A DNA stretch of 64,000 bases from Cohnella terricola. Its GTDB lineage: Bacteria; Bacillota; Bacilli; Paenibacillales; Paenibacillaceae. The stretch spans positions 310,001 through 374,000 of the forward strand of contig NZ_VNJJ01000002.1 in assembly GCF_007786475.1 (NCBI RefSeq), read 5' to 3'. The stretch's first letter is position 1; the number at the start of each line of letters is the position of its first letter. The notes below the pieces were generated by a model. That model searched no databases. It worked only from the letters and a program-made list of their open reading frames with translations, and was not told the DNA's origin. Made by a program: the position numbers and the translations under genes. Shown piece by piece: positions 35,411 through 44,360 of this stretch.

Positions 35411-36673
35411 TTAGTCCCTCCATATATTCGATTGGGCGATCCAATCCAACGCGGCGTCCACGTTCGGAGCCAACACGTTGATATGTCCCATTTTACGTCT
35501 TGCTTTGGCCTCGGCTTTGCCGTACAAGTGAACTTTCGGTTCGACGCCGAGCTTCTCGGCGGCGACATCGCGTTCCTTCATCCAATCCAGCAAAGCGTCC
35601 ATGTGCTCGCCGAGAATATTCGCCATGACGACCGGCGTCAACAGCGACGCATCTCCGAGCGGCAAATCGCAGATCGCGCGAATATGCTGCTCGAATTGCG
35701 ATGTGCGGCAAGCTTCCATCGTGTAATGTCCCGAGTTGTGCGGCCTTGGCGCCAGCTCATTGACGTACAGCTTGCCGTCCGCAGTCGCGAACATCTCGAC
35801 GGCGATCAGTCCGACAACGCCGAGCGTCTCGGCGATCGACACCGCCAGCTTCTCCGCTTCGCGAAGCACCTCGTCTCCCACTCGCGCGGGAACGATAGAT
35901 AAATGCAATATATTATGAACGTGGATATTTTCCGCCGGGGCGAACGTCTTCACTTCGCCGGAAGGGCTTCTCGCTGCGATAACGGAGATTTCCTTATCGA
36001 AGGCGATGAACTTCTCCAGCACGAGCTGCGTTCCGCTTCGCGAAGCCTCTTCCCATGCCGGTGCCAGCTCGTCCTCGCTCCGCAGCACCCATTGCCCTTT
36101 GCCGTCGTATCCTCCGGTCGCAGTCTTGAGCACCGCCGGAAGTCCCAGCTTCGCAGCTGCGGTTCGCAGGCCTACCAAACTCTCGACTTCCGCATAAGGA
36201 GCTACCTGCGCACCCGCAGCTTCGACCGCTCTTTTCTCCCGCAGTCGATGCTGCGTCGTGTAGAGCAGCGCGCTGCCTTGCGGAACGTATGATTGCTGCT
36301 CCAGCATTTCCGCCACTCCCGCGTCGACGTTCTCGAACTCATACGTGATGACGTCGGAGCGCTTAGCCAGTTCCCTCGCCGCTTCCCGATCGTCGTAAGC
36401 CGCTACGATCTGCGCCGCCGTCTGCCCGCAAGGGCTGTCCGGCGTCGGATCCAGCGTCAAGAACCGGTAGCCGAGTCGATTGCCGGCATGGGCCAGCATA
36501 CGGCCCAATTGCCCTCCGCCCAGTACGCCGATCGTCGCTCCGGGCATAATCTGCCTAGCGCAAGCGTTACCAGCCGAGGACTCTCCGCCAACGACCTCGC
36601 AACCGAAATCGTCGCAAACCGCGCCTTCGCCGCCAAACAGATTCACGAGTCCATTGTTCTCGCTTGCGCTCAT
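35411..36673 (-). CDS. purK: N5-carboxyaminoimidazole ribonucleotide synthase
   Basis: A 420-residue ATP-grasp enzyme making N5-CAIR. The conserved start region is [23 protein letters not shown]-grasp parts include [20 protein letters not shown] and the substrate-side [18 protein letters not shown]. From the coupled ATG at 36673 (ATGA overlap with purE) there are 42 extra, cysteine-containing N-terminal residues before [12 protein letters not shown]. The true start could be the inner ATG at 36547, which has a weaker ribosome site. Confidence 0.94.
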   Translation of the reverse strand: MSASENNGLVNLFGGEGAVCDDFGCEVVGGESSAGNACARQIMPGATIGVLGGGQLGRMLAHAGNRLGYRFLTLDPTPDSPCGQTAAQIVAAYDDREAARELAKRSDVITYEFENVDAGVAEMLEQQSYVPQGSALLYTTQHRLREKRAVEAAGAQVAPYAEVESLVGLRTAAAKLGLPAVLKTATGGYDGKGQWVLRSEDELAPAWEEASRSGTQLVLEKFIAFDKEISVIAARSPSGEVKTFAPAENIHVHNILHLSIVPARVGDEVLREAEKLAVSIAETLGVVGLIAVEMFATADGKLYVNELAPRPHNSGHYTMEACRTSQFEQHIRAICDLPLGDASLLTPVVMANILGEHMDALLDWMKERDVAAEKLGVEPKVHLYGKAEAKARRKMGHINVLAPNVDAALDWIAQSNIWRD

Positions 36674-37158
36674 GACGGCAACTCCCCGTTGTCCAATACG
36701 TCCTGCGTAATCCGATCGCGCCGGGCTGCTACCCGGGCTTGCACTTCGGGATTGAACGAGCCGATCATCTGCGCGGCAAGCAATCCCGCGTTCGTCGCTC
36801 CCGCCGCCCCGATGGCGACCGTCGCGACCGGAATGCCTCCCGGCATCTGCACGATCGACAGCAACGAATCCAGCCCGTTCAACGCTTTCGATTGAACGGG
36901 CACTCCGATAACGGGCAGGACGGTTTTGGCCGCGACCATACCCGGCAGATGAGCAGCGCCTCCGGCGCCGGCTATAATGACCTTCAGCCCCCGAGAGGCT
37001 GCAGTTTCCGCATATTCGAACATCAAATCCGGCGTCCGATGCGCGGAGACGACTTTTTTCTCGTACGGAATGTTTAACTCCTCAAGAATCTCGCACGCTT
37101 TCTTCATCGTTTCCCAATCCGACGTACTTCCCATGATGACGCCGACAAGTGACGACAT
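36670..37158 (-). CDS. purE: N5-CAIR mutase
   Basis: A 162-residue class I Pur[39 protein letters not shown] with the catalytic His, [37 protein letters not shown]. It converts N5-CAIR to CAIR. First gene of the operon, 50 bases after the leader terminator. Confidence 0.97.
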   Translation of the reverse strand: MSSLVGVIMGSTSDWETMKKACEILEELNIPYEKKVVSAHRTPDLMFEYAETAASRGLKVIIAGAGGAAHLPGMVAAKTVLPVIGVPVQSKALNGLDSLLSIVQMPGGIPVATVAIGAAGATNAGLLAAQMIGSFNPEVQARVAARRDRITQDVLDNGELPS

Positions 37159-37208
37159 GTTTCCACCCTTCCCCGGTTGCGTTCTGTTCTGTTTTTTACC
37201 ATAAAATG

Positions 37209-37252
37209 AAAAAAAGATCGATGAGAATACCTTCAGTATTCCCCAATCGACC
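37209..37252 (-). terminator. Regulated leader terminator of the purine operon
   Basis: On the minus strand GGTCGATTGGGGAATAC pairs with GGTATTCTCATCGATC across a short TGAA loop and is followed by TTTTTTTC. It lies between the riboswitch aptamer and purE. A smaller hairpin (CGAACC/GGTTCG) lies near 37300-37318. Together these can form the expression platform. Confidence 0.85.
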
Positions 37253-37345
37253 TACGTTCTCCACTTCCAACACGATAGCCAGCAGCGACAAGACAAAGCC
37301 CGAACCTTGATGGGTTCGCGCTTCTATTTTATACCGCCTGTGACT

Positions 37346-37412
37346 TCCGCGTAGTCCGAAAATTAGGGTTTCCGGGTAGAGACGTTCGGGCCGATTCCCG
37401 ACATATACGCGC
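37346..37412 (-). ncRNA. Guanine-type purine riboswitch (pur operon leader)
   Basis: Minus-strand sequence matches the G-box aptamer: P1 GCGTA/TACGC; P2 TCGGG/CCCGA; J2/3 with TCTCTACC; P3 CCGGAAA/TTTCCGG closing a CCCTAAT loop; J3/1 GACTAC. The C in GACTAC is the ligand-pairing position (C in guanine/hypoxanthine switches, U in adenine switches). With the downstream terminator this should switch off pur transcription when guanine is plentiful. Confidence 0.9.
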
Positions 37413-37463
37413 TTGGCGCCTTGCCTGACGAACGGCAAGTCATTTTGCTTATTTACGCTTCTA

Positions 37464-37493
37464 AGTTTACCTTAGAGCAGGGGGGACTGTCAA
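37464..37493 (-). promoter_or_regulatory. Promoter of the purine operon
   Basis: Minus-strand -35 TTGACA (37488-37493) and -10 TAAACT (37464-37469) at 18-base spacing, placing the start about 45 bases before the riboswitch aptamer. Confidence 0.6.
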
Positions 37494-37496
37494 ACA

Positions 37497-37540
37497 AAGA
37501 CGAACGCTTTCATTGATAAATATTATTAATGTTCGGTTTT
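37497..37540 (-). promoter_or_regulatory. PurR box pair upstream of the pur promoter
   Basis: AAAACCGAACATT (minus strand, 37528-37540) is an exact match to the Bacillus PurBox AWWWCCGAACWWT. A weaker box in the opposite orientation (AAAGACGAACGCT, 37497-37509) lies between it and the -35 element. Spacing between the CGAA cores is larger than the 16-17 bases usual in B. subtilis. Confidence 0.6.
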
Positions 37541-37569
37541 TGACGAAAATCCAATACAGACTTGACGGA

Positions 37570-37606
37570 AAAAGGCCTCTCGCGCCCTAACGGAGCGTTG
37601 AAGGCC
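37570..37606 (-). terminator. Terminator of the SUKH-LRR gene
   Basis: GGCCTTCAACGCTCC and GGGCGCGAGAGGCC form an imperfect stem, followed by TTTTT on the minus strand, 29 bases after the stop codon. Confidence 0.7.
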
Positions 37607-37634
37607 ATCTTCTCTACCGTTGACCGATTCGGAT

Positions 37635-39206
37635 TTAACGCGACGTTTCGCGCGCGAGGTCCAAATACTGATGCCAAATTGTGGATTCTTCGTCGGTCAT
37701 TCTGCCGTTCATTGTCGAAAAATCGAAATAGCGGTTCGAATGCTTCGAGAGCAGAACGAATTGCGGGAAGGCGACTGACGCCCGCTTCAGCGAGTCCGAT
37801 TTCGCCACCCTCTCCAAACCGCCAATTTCGGGGCTGCCTTGCAGCTCCAAACTGTGCAGGTTGGGCAGTTCGCCGAGCGCCGAAGCGTCCTGCACCGACG
37901 AATTTTTGATTGTGACCGTCCGGAGCTTGCGGCATTTGCGGACAAAGCTCAGGCTGTTCAAGCTCACCTCGTCCAGATGAAGAATTTCTAGATTGCTCAG
38001 CTGTCCCAACGCCTTCAGCTCGCTTTCGGCTCCGGCCCCTAGCCGAACGATCGTCAGCTCCTTAAGCTGCCTAAGCTCGGCCAGTTGGCGAACCTGATCT
38101 GCATCCGGGTCGCTAACCTCCAAAACGCGCAGACTTGCGAGCTGCCGCAGCGGAGAATAATCGCGAATCGGCGTCTGCTGAACATCCAGCGCTCGCAAGC
38201 TTGCCATCGCGCTTAACGGAGATAGATCGGCAACGGCCGACTCCGATAGAATCAGCTCCTTCAAGTGCTTGAGACCTTGCAACGGACGTAGATCCGTAAC
38301 GGGATTGCCGCCCAGATACAGCGTCTTCAGCTGCGTGCAGCCGCTTAAAGCCGTAACGGAGCTGATCTCGTTCCTGCTTAGAACAAGCTCTCTTACTTCC
38401 TCGCAGCGGGCCAGCGGAGAAATGTCGGTCAGCCCCTCGCGGATAAACATCAGCCGTTTCGTGCGGAGAAATTTGTCCGGGGTGCCTCCGTTATTCGCGA
38501 CCCGGGTTTGCCACTCTTGATCGAGCCCGCTCATCCATTCAGCGGCGTCCACTTCCGGCACCTTCGGCTGAACCGGTTCGAGCACCGGGAGTTCCAGCGA
38601 GCGCACCGCGTCGAACAGATGCGTGCTGCCGTCACGTCCCAATGTCCAATGACGGTATTCGTCCTCTTCATGTACGGTATAATTGCCGGCTTTAGCCGTA
38701 TCGCGAATAAATTGCAGCCAATGCCTGAGATTACGGGCAATGACGTATTTGATTTCTTCGTCGCGGCCGAAATTGATGATCTGCCCTGCCGTCCCTTCCC
38801 GATCCGGGTCCATGTCGACTCCTAGATTGTTGCCGCCCCAATCTTTGCTGATCGGTAACCATCCGCGATTGATGTACCGCTCTTTAATCCAGCCTGCCGG
38901 AACGGAGTAATGCCCCGATTCCAGCCCCTCCATCTGCTCCTCTAGACCCTCCCAGATTCTCCACTCTGCCAGCATGCCCTCTAGCGAAAGAAAAGGCAGG
39001 CCGAAAAACAGGCCGGGTCCGTCCTCTTTTTCTCCGTTATGCGTCAGATAGAGCTCCCGCAGCTCCGCGGGCAAGGAATATCCAAGCTCTTCCTCCGCCT
39101 TGAGAAGCTCCTCCTCCACAGCTGGCGGATTCAGCGAATGGCCCAGCTCGGGAAGCTTGTCCCGCAGCAGCTCGGCGATCTCTTGTAGCGTTTGCTTCAT
39201 TTCCAT
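37635..39206 (-). CDS. SMI1/KNR4 (SUKH) domain fused to leucine-rich repeats
   Basis: A 523-residue cytoplasmic protein. Residues about 20-165 match the SMI1/KNR4 fold: EELLKAEEELGYSLPAELRE, LYLTHNGE, GWLPISKDWGGNNLGVDMDP, INFGRDEEIKYV. From about residue 255 there are eight or nine internalin-type leucine-rich repeats of about 22 residues (LTDISPLARCEEVRELVLSR, VTDLRPLQGLKHLKELILSE). SUKH proteins often act as immunity proteins against polymorphic toxins; LRRs bind proteins. No toxin gene is adjacent. The function is unknown. Confidence 0.85.
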   Translation of the reverse strand: MEMKQTLQEIAELLRDKLPELGHSLNPPAVEEELLKAEEELGYSLPAELRELYLTHNGEKEDGPGLFFGLPFLSLEGMLAEWRIWEGLEEQMEGLESGHYSVPAGWIKERYINRGWLPISKDWGGNNLGVDMDPDREGTAGQIINFGRDEEIKYVIARNLRHWLQFIRDTAKAGNYTVHEEDEYRHWTLGRDGSTHLFDAVRSLELPVLEPVQPKVPEVDAAEWMSGLDQEWQTRVANNGGTPDKFLRTKRLMFIREGLTDISPLARCEEVRELVLSRNEISSVTALSGCTQLKTLYLGGNPVTDLRPLQGLKHLKELILSESAVADLSPLSAMASLRALDVQQTPIRDYSPLRQLASLRVLEVSDPDADQVRQLAELRQLKELTIVRLGAGAESELKALGQLSNLEILHLDEVSLNSLSFVRKCRKLRTVTIKNSSVQDASALGELPNLHSLELQGSPEIGGLERVAKSDSLKRASVAFPQFVLLSKHSNRYFDFSTMNGRMTDEESTIWHQYLDLARETSR

Positions 39207-39330
39207 CCTCTCATCTCCCGTCTAAACTGCGCATATACCCGATTGAATCGGCTTCGTTTTTCGAACATTTTAACAATGCAAAAGTAAAGAGGAATAGTCA
39301 AGCGCATCCCGATACGGTAGAACGCATATT

Positions 39331-39374
39331 AAAACCCCGCCCCACCTCCGTCAATTCGGAAGTGAAGCGGGGTT
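39331..39374 (-). terminator. Terminator of the purine permease gene
   Basis: AACCCCGCTTCACTTCCG pairs with CGGAGGTGGGGCGGGGTT, followed by TTAAT, 38 bases after the permease stop codon. Confidence 0.85.
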
Positions 39375-39412
39375 GATTTATGCTATGGACGCGAGGTCCA
39401 TAAACCCGTTTA

Positions 39413-40762
39413 TTATTCTCCGCCCACGAATACGTAGCGGGCGATGACGACCACGAAGAGTACCCACATCAGCCAGTGAATCTTATGTTTCTTTTCGCCG
39501 GCCATGTTCGTTACGAATGCAAGCAGAACGTACGAAACGATACCGAAAGAAATACCGTTGGCGATGTTGTATGTGAAAGGCATGATCGTAATCGTAAGGA
39601 ATGCCGGAATGCCGATTACCAGGTCATTGAAGTCGATATCTTTAACCGATTGGACCATGAGCACGCCGACGATGATCAGCGCCGCGCTTGTAGCCGGTGC
39701 CGGAACAAGCAACGCAATCGGAAGCAAGAACAGCGACAACAGGAAGAATACGCCCGTCGTTACGGCGGTCAAGCCGGAACGTCCGCCTTCCGCGATTCCC
39801 GCGGAGCTTTCGACGTAAGCCGTGACCGTGCTCGTGCCTAGCATTGCGCCGCCGCTGACCGCGACGGAGTCGACGAACATTGCTTTGCCGACTTTTTTGT
39901 TGCCCTCTTCTTTATTTTTGAAGAATCCGGCTCTGTTGGCCGTACCGACCAGCGTGCCGAAAGTATCGAACAATTCAACGAAAGTAAACGTGGCGATCGC
40001 CGTAAGGAGACCAGTCGTGAACAGATCCGCGAAGTCCATATGCCAGAAGTTCAACTCGCCGAAGTCCGGAGACCAGCTTGCGCTCTTCAGCGTGCCGAAG
40101 TCGACCAAGCCGACTGCCGGAATCGCGCCGAGCAGCGTAATGATCAGCATGCCGATCAGGATCGCGCCTTTAACGCGAAGCACCATCAGAAGACCGATAA
40201 TGCCCAATCCCGCGATCGTAAGCCATACCGTTGGTTCCTTCAATGATCCCATCGTCAGCAGCGTGCCGCCGCCTTCGAACGTCAAGATCGTCATCAGGCC
40301 GCTCGTTTTCATTCCGACGATCGCGATGAATAGGCCGATACCGACCGTGATCGCGTGTTTCAAGGCGTCCGGAATCGCAACGACGAGTAATTGCCGAACC
40401 TGAGTTACCGTTAGAATAAAAAAGATAATCCCCGAGATAAAGACCGCTGCAAGTCCCATTTGCGGCGTAATCGGATGACCCGAAGCCTGGGAAGTGATGA
40501 CCGTCGTCGCAAAAAAGGCATTAAGCCCCATTCCCGGAGCAAGAGCAACCGGAAAATTAACGAACAATCCCATCGCAATCGTAAAAATACCCGCTGCAAG
40601 AGCGGTTGCCAAGAATACGGACGTAAAGCTCAAACCCGCTCCCGACAAAATTCCCGGGTTAACTACCAGAATGTACGCCATTGTCATGAAAGTCGTAATC
40701 CCCGCCATGATCTCCGTGCGTACGTTCGATCCCAGTTCCTTCAGCTTAAAGAAACGTTCCAT
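39413..40762 (-). CDS. pbuG: NCS2/AzgA-family purine permease (guanine/hypoxanthine)
   Basis: A 449-residue membrane transporter of the AzgA/PbuG branch of NCS2. It begins MERFFKLKELGSNVRTEIMAGITTF with the signature TFMTMAYILVVNPGIL, then FVNFPVALAPGMGLNAFFAT and FVELFDTFGTLVGTANRAG, with about 12-14 helices. It imports guanine/hypoxanthine (possibly adenine) with protons. It has its own guanine-type riboswitch and terminator. The open frame upstream of 40762 runs through the terminator hairpin and is not coding. Confidence 0.92.
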   Translation of the reverse strand: MERFFKLKELGSNVRTEIMAGITTFMTMAYILVVNPGILSGAGLSFTSVFLATALAAGIFTIAMGLFVNFPVALAPGMGLNAFFATTVITSQASGHPITPQMGLAAVFISGIIFFILTVTQVRQLLVVAIPDALKHAITVGIGLFIAIVGMKTSGLMTILTFEGGGTLLTMGSLKEPTVWLTIAGLGIIGLLMVLRVKGAILIGMLIITLLGAIPAVGLVDFGTLKSASWSPDFGELNFWHMDFADLFTTGLLTAIATFTFVELFDTFGTLVGTANRAGFFKNKEEGNKKVGKAMFVDSVAVSGGAMLGTSTVTAYVESSAGIAEGGRSGLTAVTTGVFFLLSLFLLPIALLVPAPATSAALIIVGVLMVQSVKDIDFNDLVIGIPAFLTITIMPFTYNIANGISFGIVSYVLLAFVTNMAGEKKHKIHWLMWVLFVVVIARYVFVGGE

Positions 40763-40821
40763 GTCTCGATAAACTCTCCCTTCAAAATTTGAATGAAATG
40801 GATAACTAAGAAAAAACATAC

Positions 40822-40851
40822 AAAAAACCCGGAAGACGATTCTCCTCCAGG
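40822..40851 (-). terminator. Riboswitch-controlled terminator of pbuG
   Basis: Minus strand CCTGGAGGA and TCTTCCGGG form a 9-bp stem (with G-T pairs), followed by TTTTTT, 60 bases before the permease start. It is the expression platform of the aptamer at 40915-40984. Confidence 0.8.
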
Positions 40852-40914
40852 CTCCGCACAACCGGGAAATATATCAACACGCGGGAGCTAAGCCCCGCCG
40901 ATGCGATACTTCCC

Positions 40915-40984
40915 TTTTCGTAGACAGATCATTTGCGGTGACCTCGTAGAGACTCCCGGGCCTATTCCCGGGATTATACGAAAA
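40915..40984 (-). ncRNA. Guanine-type purine riboswitch (pbuG leader)
   Basis: Aptamer elements on the minus strand: P1 TTTTCGTA/TACGAAAA; P2 CCCGGG with GCCCGGG; J2/3 AGTCTCTAC; P3 AGGTCA/TGATCT closing a CCGCAAA loop; J3/1 GTCTAC with C at the ligand-pairing position. This predicts guanine/hypoxanthine binding. A GC-rich hairpin (GCGGG/CCCGC, about 40879-40898) lies between aptamer and terminator. Confidence 0.9.
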
Positions 40985-41011
40985 GAATATTCAGTTGCAT
41001 GTCCAATCCAT

Positions 41012-41040
41012 ATTCTAGGTCGTTGGACCCTATCTGTCAA
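41012..41040 (-). promoter_or_regulatory. Promoter of pbuG
   Basis: Minus-strand -35 TTGACA (41035-41040), 17-base spacer, -10 TAGAAT (41012-41017), about 20 bases upstream of the aptamer. Confidence 0.8.
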
Positions 41041-41078
41041 CGATTATTTACGAATATTCGACAGGTTGTTCCCCTAAG

Positions 41079-41091
41079 AACGTTCGGAAAA
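41079..41091. promoter_or_regulatory. Candidate PurR box upstream of pbuG
   Basis: AACGTTCGGAAAA is close to the inverted PurBox AWWGTTCGGWWWT (two mismatches) and lies about 40 bases upstream of the -35 element. A CGAA core in TTTACGAATATTC at about 41048-41060 could be its partner. Confidence 0.4.
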
Positions 41092-41164
41092 TACCGATTT
41101 CCAAGTTCTGTATTCATCCGGCTTCCATTGAAAGCGAAAACAAAGCAAACAAAGCAAATGTCCG

Positions 41165-41193
41165 TTGACATGAACGCGATCTTCCTCTATTCT
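41165..41193 (+). promoter_or_regulatory. Promoter of the padR-CPBP pair
   Basis: -35 TTGACA (41165-41170), 17-base spacer, -10 TATTCT (41188-41193). Confidence 0.7.
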
Positions 41194-41209
41194 GAATATA
41201 TCAAATAGA

Positions 41210-41226
41210 TATATCTTTTAGATATA
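41210..41226. promoter_or_regulatory. AT-rich inverted repeat, candidate PadR operator
   Basis: TATATC-TTTTA-GATATA lies between the promoter and the padR-like start codon, where an autorepressor would bind. The overlapping palindrome GATATATC is part of it. Confidence 0.5.
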
Positions 41227-41245
41227 TTTTCAAAGGAGCTTACTC

Positions 41246-41770
41246 ATGATCGAACTCGTTACGCTTGGCATGCTAATGCAAGGACGGATGAGCGGCTACG
41301 ATATCAAGAAAATTACCGAGCAAACGATCGGCACTTTTTACAAAATGAGCTATGGCAGTCTATATCCGGCCTTAAAACGTCTCGTAACAGAGGGCTTCGT
41401 GACTGAAGAAGAGACGAATGACAGCAAAAACAAGAAGCTGTATACCGTAACCAATAAAGGACGGCAGCATTTCTTAGAATGGCTGAGCGAGCCGCTCAAA
41501 TCAAACAAGCGCGAATATATGGTCAAAGTTTTTTTCTACGACTATCTCGACGAAGAGACAAAACGGCGCAACCTGCACGACTATCAGCGCTCCATCGAAC
41601 GTACGCTTAACCAGCTCAAAGCCGTGCAAGCAGTTGTCTCTCAAGAACTGGATCAGTTGGATAAAAAGGATCAGTATTACTACCGTGTTTCCACGATGCA
41701 TTATGGTCTGAAATTTTTTCAAATGGAAAACGAGTGGATTAAACAAATCATAAACAAGGAGAATTTTTAG
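41246..41770 (+). CDS. PadR family transcriptional regulator
   Basis: A 174-residue PadR-type winged-helix regulator: IELVTLGMLMQGRMSGYDIK, FYKMSYGSLYPALKRLVTEG, then a wing with KKLYTVTNKGRQHFLEWL, and a C-terminal helical dimerisation domain (residues 90-174). AAAGGAGCTTACTC precedes the ATG. It is one base from the next gene and probably controls that pair from the inverted repeat upstream. Confidence 0.9.
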   Translation: MIELVTLGMLMQGRMSGYDIKKITEQTIGTFYKMSYGSLYPALKRLVTEGFVTEEETNDSKNKKLYTVTNKGRQHFLEWLSEPLKSNKREYMVKVFFYDYLDEETKRRNLHDYQRSIERTLNQLKAVQAVVSQELDQLDKKDQYYYRVSTMHYGLKFFQMENEWIKQIINKENF

Positions 41771-41771
41771 C

Positions 41772-42512
41772 ATGCACAAACAAGACGGTTACTCTGTAAA
41801 ACGGCCCTACCTACTGATCCTTTGGATAGAGCTTGCCCTTATCGTATGCGTCGCCGGGGGAAGCGCCTATGTATCCATCGCCGAAATGACGCATCCGCTC
41901 GCACCGTTTCTAGGGTTTGTTCCTATCGCTTTGTTTTTATTGATCTACCTATCCGTAACCAAGAACTGGCGAACGTTCTATTTCGGCAGCCTGCGTAGCT
42001 TAACCGCAAAACAATGGGCAGAATACTTGCCATTGCTGCTGATCTTAATCCTTCTCGTCGTTGGCAACCGCGGCTTCCAGGATCAGCCCGTCTCCTTTTT
42101 CGTTTACATGCTGTTATCCCAGCTGTTGTTGGTCGGTTTTGTTGAAGAGACGTTGTTCCGAGGGATCATCCTGCGGGCTTTGATCCAGAGGGGAAAAGCT
42201 GTTGCGGTTGGCGTATCTAGCATTTTGTTCGGCGTTACGCATGCGCTGCAGGCGCTTGGCGGTCAATCTTTAGAGGATACGATGCTGCAAATCGCGTATG
42301 CCTTCATTCTCGGCTTTGTTCTTGCTTTGCTTGTCGTCAAAAATAAAGCGATTCTGCCATCCATTCTGTTCCACGGGTTACATAACTTCATTAATTTTAC
42401 AGGCAACGCGCCAAGTACTCATGTTTATGACTTTCTAGTCATTGCGATCTTAATCGCTCAACTGATGTGGCTGCTGCGGCCGGATCGAAATAAGGTGGCC
42501 ATTCTCGCGTAA
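41772..42512 (+). CDS. CPBP family intramembrane metalloprotease (CAAX protease/bacteriocin-processing)
   Basis: A 246-residue membrane protein with about seven helices and the three CPBP (Abi) motifs: EETLFRG near residue 129, FGVTHAL near residue 156, and HGLHNFIN near residue 206. The Glu-Glu and His residues form the predicted metal site. Family roles include prenyl-protein processing and bacteriocin maturation or self-immunity; no substrate is evident here. Co-transcribed with the PadR gene. Confidence 0.88.
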   Translation: MHKQDGYSVKRPYLLILWIELALIVCVAGGSAYVSIAEMTHPLAPFLGFVPIALFLLIYLSVTKNWRTFYFGSLRSLTAKQWAEYLPLLLILILLVVGNRGFQDQPVSFFVYMLLSQLLLVGFVEETLFRGIILRALIQRGKAVAVGVSSILFGVTHALQALGGQSLEDTMLQIAYAFILGFVLALLVVKNKAILPSILFHGLHNFINFTGNAPSTHVYDFLVIAILIAQLMWLLRPDRNKVAILA

Positions 42513-42682
42513 TCGATCATATCGGTTAAACATAAACAGCTTACCCCGTTCTTAGAATCGACGGGATAACGTTTATGTCGGAGATGATTCAGATAAGTAT
42601 GGCGATTATTATACTTTGTGAATCATAAATAATAGCAACTCGTCTCTCTTACGGTCTGCCAGACCGTTAGAGCGTGTCAATC

Positions 42683-42735
42683 AAAAAAAAAACCACACCC
42701 TCATCGCCAAATTCTCAGCGATGCAGGTGTGGTTT
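42683..42735 (-). terminator. Strong terminator of guaA
   Basis: AAACCACACC..GCATCGC pairs with GCGATG..GGTGTGGTTT and is followed by a run of ten T on the minus strand. The gap 42513-42750 also has a weak hairpin at 42541-42569 (end of the CPBP gene) and an isolated ACGGTCT/AGACCGT hairpin at 42651-42667. Confidence 0.9.
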
Positions 42736-42750
42736 ACTGTTATCCGATCG

Positions 42751-44292
42751 TTATTCCCACTCGATCGTCGCCGGCGGCTTCGACGTAATGTCGTACACGA
42801 TCCGGTTAACGTTCTGCACTTCGTTGACGATACGGTTGGAGATTTTCTCCAATACATCGAACGGAATACGCGCCCAGTCAGCCGTCATTCCGTCAATGGA
42901 CGTGACTGCCCGAATGCCGACGGTATGGGAGTATGTCCGTCCGTCTCCCATGACCCCTACGCTCATCATGTTCGGCAGAGCGGTGAAATATTGCCAGATC
43001 TCGCGGTCGAGACCCGCCTTGGCGATCTCGTCGCGCAGAATCGCGTCGGATTCGCGGACGATCTCGAGTTTCTCTTCCGTGACTTCGCCCAGCACGCGAA
43101 TCGCCAGCCCCGGTCCCGGGAACGGCTGACGCATGACGATCGCCTCCGGAAGGCCGCATTCCGCGCCGACTCTGCGCACTTCGTCCTTGAACAGCGTCTT
43201 CAGCGGCTCGATCAGCTTAAACTTCATATCTTCAGGCAGGCCACCGACGTTGTGGTGCGACTTGATCGTCTGCGCCGTCGCCGTGCCGCTTTCCACGATA
43301 TCGGTATACAGCGTGCCTTGGGCAAGGAAAGTGAAGTCGTCGAACTTCGCCGACTCCTCCTCGAACACACGAATGAAGTCGTTGCCGATGATTTTGCGTT
43401 TCTGTTCCGGATCTTCGACACCCTTCAGATTGCCGAGGAACCGCTCGCTCGCGTCAATCTTCACGACGTTCATGCCAAACTTGCCAACGAACGTTTCCAT
43501 CACGCTCTCTGCTTCGTCTTTACGCAGCAGGCCGTGATCGATGAACATACACGTCAGTTGATCGCCGATCGCTTTGTGAATCAGAACGGCCACGACCGAA
43601 GAATCGACGCCTCCGGACAGGGCGCACAATACTTTCTTGTCGCCGACTTCCTTGCGGATATCCGCAACCATATCGTCAATGAACGATCCCATCGTCCAAT
43701 CTCCGCGGCAGCCGCATACGTTGAACAGGAAGTTGCGGATCATCTCGTTGCCGTGCTCCGAGTGGCGTACTTCCGGATGGAATTGCACCGCATAGAACTT
43801 CCGGTCTGGATCGCTCATCGCGGCTACTGGAGCGTGCTCTGTGCTCGCGTCCACGCGGAAGCCGGACGGTAGCTCGGTGACGTGGTCTCCATGGCTCATC
43901 CATACAGTCTGGCGGCTGGCCAGTCCTTGAACGAGCGCGGAGCCTTCGGCGAAGTCGATATCCGATTTGCCGTACTCGCGTTTGTGGGCAGGCTCTACCT
44001 TGCCGCCTTGCTGATGCGTGATCAATTGCATGCCATAGCAGATCCCGAAGATCGGAAGTCCGAGCTCATAGATCGCCGGGTCGACTTTAGGTGCTCCATC
44101 CGCATATACGCTTGCCGGTCCGCCAGAGAAGACGATACCTCTAGGCGCAAGCTCACGAATTTTATCCGCAGGAGTGTTAAAAGGAAGCAGTTCGCTGTAG
44201 ACGCCGAGGTCGCGAATCCGTCTTGCGATCAGCTGGTTGTATTGTCCGCCGAAATCCAGTACCACGATCATTTCATGTTGGTTGTTAGTCAC
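42751..44292 (-). CDS. guaA: GMP synthase (glutamine-hydrolysing)
   Basis: A 513-residue two-domain enzyme converting XMP to GMP. The N-terminal amidotransferase has [17 protein letters not shown] with the nucleophile Cys and [20 protein letters not shown]. The ATP-pyrophosphatase domain has the P-loop [20 protein letters not shown], and the C-terminal dimerisation domain includes [18 protein letters not shown] placed the start at GTG 44292, 12 bases after GGAGG, which gives the same length as B. subtilis GuaA. No riboswitch is seen in its short leader. Confidence 0.96.
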   Translation of the reverse strand: MTNNQHEMIVVLDFGGQYNQLIARRIRDLGVYSELLPFNTPADKIRELAPRGIVFSGGPASVYADGAPKVDPAIYELGLPIFGICYGMQLITHQQGGKVEPAHKREYGKSDIDFAEGSALVQGLASRQTVWMSHGDHVTELPSGFRVDASTEHAPVAAMSDPDRKFYAVQFHPEVRHSEHGNEMIRNFLFNVCGCRGDWTMGSFIDDMVADIRKEVGDKKVLCALSGGVDSSVVAVLIHKAIGDQLTCMFIDHGLLRKDEAESVMETFVGKFGMNVVKIDASERFLGNLKGVEDPEQKRKIIGNDFIRVFEEESAKFDDFTFLAQGTLYTDIVESGTATAQTIKSHHNVGGLPEDMKFKLIEPLKTLFKDEVRRVGAECGLPEAIVMRQPFPGPGLAIRVLGEVTEEKLEIVRESDAILRDEIAKAGLDREIWQYFTALPNMMSVGVMGDGRTYSHTVGIRAVTSIDGMTADWARIPFDVLEKISNRIVNEVQNVNRIVYDITSKPPATIEWE

Positions 44293-44360
44293 TTGTTCAA
44301 CCGAGCCTCCCTCAATCAATTGAAGCTATTATAGCTTTGCGTATTCGGCAGCGTCAACCT

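Noticed and set aside
40763-40861. Upstream extension of the purine permease frame
   Set aside because: It translates the riboswitch terminator hairpin and T-run; the family start MERFFKLKELG is at 40762.
42651-42667. Isolated ACGGTCT/AGACCGT hairpin as a terminator or attachment site
   Set aside because: No T-run, no adjacent gene end and no duplicate copy in the window; left unassigned.
44293-44360. Purine riboswitch before guaA
   Set aside because: The gap is too short and lacks the P1, J2/3 and J3/1 sequences seen at 37.4 and 40.9 kb.
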